The translations under genes and the position numbers were made by a program. From contig WJXW01000021.1 in the NCBI GenBank assembly GCA_015832175.1, forward strand, positions 118,754 through 182,753: DNA of 64,000 nucleotides, given 5' to 3'. The notes beneath the pieces were generated by a model. That model was not told the origin of the DNA. It worked only from the letters and a program-made list of their open reading frames with translations, and did no database searches. Positions 58,729-64,000 of this stretch are shown in pieces (position 1 is the first letter of the stretch; each line of letters starts with the position of its first letter). The DNA is from Paraphaeosphaeria minitans (lineage: Eukaryota; Ascomycota; Dothideomycetes; Pleosporales; Didymosphaeriaceae).

Positions 58729-61700
58729 ATGACAAAATCTCCTTTGCGTGAAACCGTCACTTTTCCCTTGGATATCTCCCTTCAATCGCGTGCTTGTGCG
58801 CAGCATCTAAAACAGAGCCCTGCTCTGGATCTGAGGTGCGATCGGCAGCTAGCGACAAGGTTTCTCCGACATGCCAAAACAGTGTTGCTGCTCTTCTCCA
58901 GGTGCCTCGACGACCCATTTAGCATATTGTACTCATTCGCCGCCTGCACATGCACCTCTGTTTCCGACATTCCTTTGACTGTGGCCACATTGGCGTCCAT
59001 CGCGGCCGCCATTCGGCGCTTTACGACCGTTACGACCCTCCTCCCACCCGCGCGCAACCTCGGTAGCCGCAGCGCTCGCTCCGCCAAAGACAAGTCCAAA
59101 CTGCACCTTCTCTACAAACTCTCGACGAGACACGACGACGGCAACGAGCCCGTCCGCAAATTTGCGCCAGACCGACCAGTGGGCCCGCCTGAATCCGGCG
59201 CGCGATTGCGAGTCTACAAACAGTCTCCAGCACCACCCACACCGCGATCCAGCTTCCTGAAGAGCCTGGGACTCTCCGATGACACCCATTTCCACGGGCC
59301 CGGACTGCCAATTCTTCTAGAGCCCCTCAGACGACCGCGCCGAGACAACAGAGTTCCGCAGACAACTTCGCACGACCGAGTGCTTGCCGTTCGTCGCGAT
59401 TCCAGCAAGATGGCCTCCACGGTCCAGATGATAACGTCGCCTACCGCCGACACGCCGGGCACGACGCTTATACTGCAGACCCAGAGACAACACTACATCT
59501 TTGGCACCCATGGAGAGGGTACACAGCGGGCCATGGTGGAGCAAGGCTTGCGCATGACCAAAGTCCAGAATTTTTTCATGACGGGCAAGATGGACTGGCA
59601 CAACGCAGGCGGACTGATCGGTATGACGCTGACGCTGGCTGATTCAGCGACGAGTGCCTACGACACCCTCATGGAATTTCATCGCAAGAGCAAGAATACC
59701 AAAAAGTTTGTCGAGCCCCCACGGCCCAAGATAAACGTGTACGGCCCGCCCAACTTGAAGTACGCGCTGAACACCTGCCGCCGCTACATCTTCCGAAAAG
59801 GAATCCCGGTGATTGCGACCGAGTACAAGGAAGTGCCGCCACGTAAGGATGACCAAGGCGCCATATTGCCGTCATGGCAAGACGAAGCCATCCAGGTCTG
59901 GGCCTTGTGCATGTCTCCTGCACGCAAAGAGATGGACCCGCACCGTGAACAGCAGTTGGCTCAGCTACAGGAGGGTTTCGAACGTTCAAACAGTTTTGAC
60001 GAGCATTTTGCACCCGAGAACGAGTCCGCTGAAGAGAGAGAGGCGAGATATGATCGCATCAGATCAGCCGTCTTGAATATGATGTTCAACTCGAAGTGGA
60101 GCTTGGACACTTTGGTGGAACAACACATCGCAAAAGTCGAGCCGCCTACTGCCATATTCGTTCGCAATTCAGAGACCAACCGCATCGAGCAATACCGCGG
60201 ACCAAAGCCTGGCAGTGGAGAGACTCTGCCAGACATCAAAGTCTTCACAAGGACACCATGGCCGGGTGCTACTGTCAACAATCTTCCTCCTACCACACCG
60301 AAGACAGAGTCGCTTTCGTACATTGTGCGCTCGCAATCAACACGGGGCACATTTGATCCAAAACGCGCGAAAGAGCTTGGTCTGAAATCTGGACCACAGT
60401 TTGGTAAGCTGAGCAAGGGCCAAAGCGTAGAGAACGAAAAGGGAGAAACCATTACCCCGGATATGGTTATTGGACCGGACAGACCAGGAAACGGTTTCGC
60501 TATACTGGATGTTCCTTCGGCCGATTATCTGGAAACCTTGCACCAGAGAGAAGAGTTCGCGTCAGAAGATGTCATGAAAGGTGTCCAAATCATCTATTGG
60601 GTTCTTGGGCCCGGCGTTTCTGGACATCCTTCACTGCAGCTGTTCATGGACCGGTTCAGTCAACTGGAACACATCGTTTCGTCGGTAGACGAATGCGTGA
60701 ACCGCCTTTCCTTCGATTCCGTTGCAGCTCAGACCATCCGCCTTTCAGCCATCGACCCTGCCCGGTACCGTCTTCCCCAGCACGACTCCAAAACCCTTCC
60801 GCAGCGAAGCCTCTACGGTCTAGGATCGCCCGGCAGGATTAACAGTTTGCCAAATGTCACACCAGCCGACAGGGGGATGAAACATTCCCTGATGCCGAAT
60901 TTCCGGCGGCATGTTGAGGCGTTGACAGATGAAGAGAAGTTGCGTAGAAAAGAAGAACAAGAGACGCCTGGGGTGCTCGAACTGGAAGTACGAGCGCAAA
61001 TGGATGAAGAGGTTTTGAGATTGGCAGAGGAGGCCCAACAAGCGGTGAAGAACGATCATGAGGCGCTGTCAAGATGGCGGCAGCTCCTCGCACGGCCTGA
61101 TACTGAGGTGATTACTCTCGGAACGGGTTCCGCTTGCCCTTCGAAATATCGCAATGTGTCTGCGACACTTGTGAGGGTCCCAGGCGTCGGCAATTATCTA
61201 CTCGATGCCGGCGAAGGTACCGTGGGTCAGCTCCAGCGGGTCTTTGGCACCGACGAGCTTGTCGATGTCCTCAGAAACCTCCGCATGATCTGGATAAGTC
61301 ATCTCCACGCCGATCACCACCTTGGCACTGTTTCGGTGATCCGCGAGTGGTACAGGGCCAAACACAACAGCGTCCCCAAGTATGACCATCCATCAGACTC
61401 GGCCTCGCTCGCGGCCGATATCTCTTCGTACGGCCTTTCGCTCGTCTCCCACGAGGGCATGATCAAATGGCTCTCCGAATACTCCCTCGTGGAGGATTTT
61501 GGCTACAGCCGCATCCTGCCCATGGAAGTCTCCGCGGTCCCCCGCTTCGAAGGCACCGGCTCTCGCCTCACCTATACCTCGTTGAACGCCTCGGGCCAGC
61601 TCAACCGGCGCATCCTCCTCCACCCGCGCGACTACCCGGCCGTCCTCGGCCTCACCGACCTGCAAGCCTGCAAAGTCCAACACTGCCACGGCGCCATGGC

Positions 61701-62490
61701 CGTCTCCCTGACGTTCCCCAAGGCAGCCGCCGACTCACCCTCCCTCCACCCCCTCAAGGTCTCGTACTCGGGCGACTGCCGCCCCACCCACACCTTCACC
61801 TGCATCGGACGCAACTCCACCGTCCTCGTCCACGAAGCCACCTTCGACGACGAACTCAAGGGCGACGCCCTCGCAAAGAAACACAGCACCACGTCCGAGG
61901 CCCTCGCCATCGGCGCCCAGATGCACGCCAAAGCCGTCGTCCTCACACACTTCTCCCAGCGCTACCAGAAGCTCCCCGTCCTGCAGGCCGTCCACGACGG
62001 CGAGCCAGACGACCTGCCGCGCCCGCGCGCACCCGACGACGACGAGGACGAGGCCGACGTCGCTCCCGACGTCGCCGCCGCCGCACTCCCTCCCCTCGAC
62101 TCGGCGCGCTTGAGCTCGCGCTCGACCTCGAACGCGCCGTCTACAGCGACCCACGAAAAAGTAATCAAGGTCCGCGCGCGCGACATGAAAGTCGCCATCG
62201 CGTTCGACTACATGCGCGTCCGCATCGGCGACATTGCCCAGATGGACAAGTTTCACGACGCGCTGAACCGGCTGTTGGCGGACGAGGACGAGGCCGAGGT
62301 GTCTACCGGTGCTGTGCTGGTGCTGGTGTTGGTGTCGCCGCCGAGACCAAGACCAGACCAAGACCAAGACCAAGACCAAGACCGAGACCGAGACCGAGAC
62401 CGGGCCTGTTGTCAATCGCAACGGGAAGAAGACGAGCGGGGACGAGGCGGGGGGTGGGGGAAGAGGGTGAAGGGTAGGTGGCACAAATAG
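58729..62490 (+). CDS. TRZ1: Long-form tRNase Z (tRNA 3' endonuclease)
   Basis: Endonuclease that removes the 3' trailer from precursor tRNAs in nucleus and mitochondria. The frame is uninterrupted for 1253 codons. The family-conserved start is probably the Met at 59410 (MASTVQMITSPTADTPGTTL), giving 1026 aa; the 227 codons before it are open but not recognised. The N-terminal half is the inactive beta-lactamase-like domain (FFMTGKMDWHNAGGLIG). The C-terminal half carries the catalytic zinc site: a glycine-rich LGTGSACPSKYRN, HLHADHHLG (858-866 in the long numbering), YSGDCRPT and LTHFSQRY. A charged insert rich in Asp/Glu/Arg and Ser precedes the last conserved block AFDYMRVRIGDIAQMDKF. The tail is unusual: a Leu/Val run, then Asp-Gln and Asp-Arg repeats. 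Confidence 0.94.
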   Translation: MTKSPLRETVTFPLDISLQSRACAQHLKQSPALDLRCDRQLATRFLRHAKTVLLLFSRCLDDPFSILYSFAACTCTSVSDIPLTVATLASIAAAIRRFTTVTTLLPPARNLGSRSARSAKDKSKLHLLYKLSTRHDDGNEPVRKFAPDRPVGPPESGARLRVYKQSPAPPTPRSSFLKSLGLSDDTHFHGPGLPILLEPLRRPRRDNRVPQTTSHDRVLAVRRDSSKMASTVQMITSPTADTPGTTLILQTQRQHYIFGTHGEGTQRAMVEQGLRMTKVQNFFMTGKMDWHNAGGLIGMTLTLADSATSAYDTLMEFHRKSKNTKKFVEPPRPKINVYGPPNLKYALNTCRRYIFRKGIPVIATEYKEVPPRKDDQGAILPSWQDEAIQVWALCMSPARKEMDPHREQQLAQLQEGFERSNSFDEHFAPENESAEEREARYDRIRSAVLNMMFNSKWSLDTLVEQHIAKVEPPTAIFVRNSETNRIEQYRGPKPGSGETLPDIKVFTRTPWPGATVNNLPPTTPKTESLSYIVRSQSTRGTFDPKRAKELGLKSGPQFGKLSKGQSVENEKGETITPDMVIGPDRPGNGFAILDVPSADYLETLHQREEFASEDVMKGVQIIYWVLGPGVSGHPSLQLFMDRFSQLEHIVSSVDECVNRLSFDSVAAQTIRLSAIDPARYRLPQHDSKTLPQRSLYGLGSPGRINSLPNVTPADRGMKHSLMPNFRRHVEALTDEEKLRRKEEQETPGVLELEVRAQMDEEVLRLAEEAQQAVKNDHEALSRWRQLLARPDTEVITLGTGSACPSKYRNVSATLVRVPGVGNYLLDAGEGTVGQLQRVFGTDELVDVLRNLRMIWISHLHADHHLGTVSVIREWYRAKHNSVPKYDHPSDSASLAADISSYGLSLVSHEGMIKWLSEYSLVEDFGYSRILPMEVSAVPRFEGTGSRLTYTSLNASGQLNRRILLHPRDYPAVLGLTDLQACKVQHCHGAMAVSLTFPKAAADSPSLHPLKVSYSGDCRPTHTFTCIGRNSTVLVHEATFDDELKGDALAKKHSTTSEALAIGAQMHAKAVVLTHFSQRYQKLPVLQAVHDGEPDDLPRPRAPDDDEDEADVAPDVAAAALPPLDSARLSSRSTSNAPSTATHEKVIKVRARDMKVAIAFDYMRVRIGDIAQMDKFHDALNRLLADEDEAEVSTGAVLVLVLVSPPRPRPDQDQDQDQDRDRDRDRACCQSQREEDERGRGGGWGKRVKGRWHK
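62340..62402 (+). repeat. CAAGAC/CGAGAC hexamer repeat in the tRNase Z tail
   Basis: About nine hexamers, first CAAGAC (Gln-Asp) then CGAGAC (Arg-Asp), at the 3' end of the tRNase Z frame. It encodes an acidic-to-charged repeat tail absent from the usual family end. Confidence 0.85.
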
Positions 62491-62904
62491 ATAGGGTGCG
62501 AGGGAGGGAGGGAGGGAGGGAAGCGTTGTAGGATTATGTGTAGTGTACCGTGTGCGAGATGGGAGATGGGAGATGGGAGATGGGAGGGGAAAGGGGAGGT
62601 GGGAAAGGCGATTGATCCCGTTTTCGCAGAATTATACACCACTCCCAGCGGGAGTCCCGAGTTGCATACCTATACTACTACAAGTCTATTCTGTACAAAA
62701 ACCGCGCTGTGCACACACCCGTACACGCAATCTCGTACAAATCTATCCTATCCTATCCTACCCTACCCTACCCTACCCTACCCCACTCCACCCACAAAAC
62801 TCACAACCCCCCTTTTGCAAACCCAAAGCCAAAGCCAAAGCCGAACCGAACCAAACCCTCACGTCCCCCCTCCCCCCTCCCCCCTCCCACCCACGCCCAC
62901 CACT
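62491..62904. other. Convergent 3' spacer with G-rich and C-rich repeats
   Basis: 414 bases between the tRNase Z and PPR gene ends. The left part is G-rich on the plus strand: GGGA units at about 62500-62520 and four GGGAGAT-like units at about 62556-62590. The right part is pyrimidine-rich: CCTAT/CCTAC pentamers at about 62745-62785 and C-rich units at about 62863-62890. Confidence 0.7.
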
Positions 62905-64000
62905 CTAACTGTGCTTGACCGTCCACCGCCGACGCGGCACCTCGGGCGCGTCAGAGAGGTACCCCTCGTGCTCGGCGTTGACGAATTCATTATCCAGGGC
63001 CTGCGTCTGCGTGTGCGTCTGCCGGTAAGCGGACTGGCTGTTCGGTGGCGGTGGGTAGGGCGTGGGTTCGTGCGAGTAGGGTGCGGAGTCGTGGGGCTGT
63101 GGTGGGTAGGGGGGTGTCAGGTTGTAGGGTGTCTGGTCGTACGGGCTCTGGTCGTAGGGTGTCTGCTCGTAGGGTGTCTGCTCGTACGCGCTCTGGCCGT
63201 ACTGCTGGTGCTCGTACGCGCCCTGGTCGTACTGTTGTTGGTCATAGCCACCTTGATCGTACTGTCCTTGCTGGGGCTGGTACTGGTCGTGCGACTCCTG
63301 CTCGTACAGCGCCTGCTCGTATTGTGCCTGCGCCTGTTCGTAGCCCGCATCGCCTTGCGTGGTCTGCGCATGCATCGGCGCCTTGAAGTAGTCGCCAGCC
63401 AGCTCCTCTAGCAGTTCCGGAGTAAGCGCGTTGACAGCGTAGAAGAACTGGTCGCGATCAACCCGCTGCGCGGTCGTTGGCCCGTCCTTGGCAACACCCG
63501 TGTTCTCCTTCACATCGCGTACGATGCCCCGGGCGCGCTCCCAATCTCCCGCTTTGTATAGTGCCTTGACCACTTCAACCAGGGCACGATAGCTAGGCCT
63601 CTTGCCATGCGAGTTCATTTTTTTGAGCACAGTCATCATGGGCTGGATTGCCCCGATCCCTGCATACCCTTCGACGATGCGGTCAAAGAGGAATCTATCC
63701 GTAGGCGCGGCGGGCGGGCCCAGGATGCGTGTTACGAGACTGTCGACTTCTTTGACGGCTGGTGGGTCTTGCTGGAAGTAGTGTGTGACCAGCGAAGTGT
63801 AAATCTGCGGCGAGACGAGTAGGCCGCGCTGCATCATGTGGTCTATAACTGCGCGCACGCCTGTGTAGTTGCTGAAGAACTTCAGTAGGCGGTCCACGGC
63901 GATTTGATACACATATGTGTTCGGCTTTAAGCCGCCCTGCTCGAGCTGGGCGAAGAGATCAAGGACACGATTTGCCTGCTCCTGGTGAGAGAGGGTGTCG
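62905..64000 (-). CDS. PPR protein with Tyr-Asp-Gln-rich tail (partial, N-terminus outside window)
   Basis: C-terminal 364 residues of a gene that continues beyond the right edge. The visible N-terminal part has pentatricopeptide-like helical pairs: QANRVLDLFAQLEQGGLKPN, RAVIDHMMQRGLLVSPQIYT, MMTVLKKMNSHGKRPSYRAL and ALYKAGDWERARGIVRD. PPR proteins of this type usually bind organellar RNA in mitochondria. After about residue 220 the sequence becomes low-complexity, made of short Tyr-rich units such as YDQ, YEQTPYEQ and YDQSPYDQ (encoded at about 63115-63350), then a Pro/His/Tyr stretch and a basic end (RRRWTVKHS). Low complexity of this kind resembles prion-like domains of RNA-binding proteins. 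No intron is seen in the visible part. Confidence 0.86.
   Translation of the reverse strand, partial: DTLSHQEQANRVLDLFAQLEQGGLKPNTYVYQIAVDRLLKFFSNYTGVRAVIDHMMQRGLLVSPQIYTSLVTHYFQQDPPAVKEVDSLVTRILGPPAAPTDRFLFDRIVEGYAGIGAIQPMMTVLKKMNSHGKRPSYRALVEVVKALYKAGDWERARGIVRDVKENTGVAKDGPTTAQRVDRDQFFYAVNALTPELLEELAGDYFKAPMHAQTTQGDAGYEQAQAQYEQALYEQESHDQYQPQQGQYDQGGYDQQQYDQGAYEHQQYGQSAYEQTPYEQTPYDQSPYDQTPYNLTPPYPPQPHDSAPYSHEPTPYPPPPNSQSAYRQTHTQTQALDNEFVNAEHEGYLSDAPEVPRRRWTVKHS

Noticed and set aside
61467..62477. 336-codon Arg/Pro/His-rich frame inside tRNase Z
   Set aside because: Alternate frame of the conserved catalytic domain; composition typical of a GC-rich shadow.

Overview
The window reads as nuclear DNA of a filamentous ascomycete (Pezizomycotina; probably Dothideomycetes, which is an inference from gene content and style). 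Genes carry very short introns (mostly 46-110 nt) with GT-AG ends and CTGAC/CTAAC-like branch sites, and are separated by 0.3-2.7 kb spacers. Coding content is typical of plant-associated or saprobic fungi. I found no rRNA, tRNA, CRISPR array or intact transposon.

Layout, left to right. 0-8 kb: a secreted laccase (five exons) and a GNAT acetyltransferase. 8.8-18.4 kb: mostly housekeeping genes, namely a zinc-ribbon protein of unknown role, ribosomal protein S18, an atypical protein kinase, vacuolar carboxypeptidase Y, and the 60S maturation factor SDO1; the last two share a divergent promoter. 19.7-30.2 kb: a small conserved fungal protein, a secreted subtilisin, a carotenoid cleavage oxygenase and a membrane-anchored coiled-coil protein. 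30.7-41.4 kb: ribosomal protein S5, a long coiled-coil protein, an RTA1-like seven-helix membrane protein with a Zn2Cys6 regulator 1 kb upstream on the same strand, and a Cys/His-rich protein with a duplicated metal-binding-like module. 43-49.8 kb: PAN3 (mRNA deadenylation), a secreted AA9 lytic polysaccharide monooxygenase, and a broken TolB-like (PD40) beta-propeller gene. 51-64 kb: a polyglutamine-rich C2H2 zinc-finger protein, a 1.3 kb block of several unrelated tandem repeats, a bZIP transcription factor, long-form tRNase Z, and the C-terminal part of a PPR protein with a Tyr-Asp-Gln repeat tail that runs off the right edge.

Functionally the window is a mosaic rather than a pathway cluster. 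Laccase, AA9 LPMO and subtilisin are all secreted and would act on plant or litter polymers; S18, S5, SDO1, PAN3 and tRNase Z serve translation and RNA metabolism. The less expected material is the decayed PD40 propeller gene, the PPR protein with a low-complexity tail, the long open N-terminal extension of tRNase Z, the duplicated Cys/His module protein, hypervariable polyQ and repeat tracts, and a GGTA/TACC motif scattered through the spacers. All exon boundaries were placed by eye from splice motifs, reading phase and family knowledge; none was checked against transcripts or databases.
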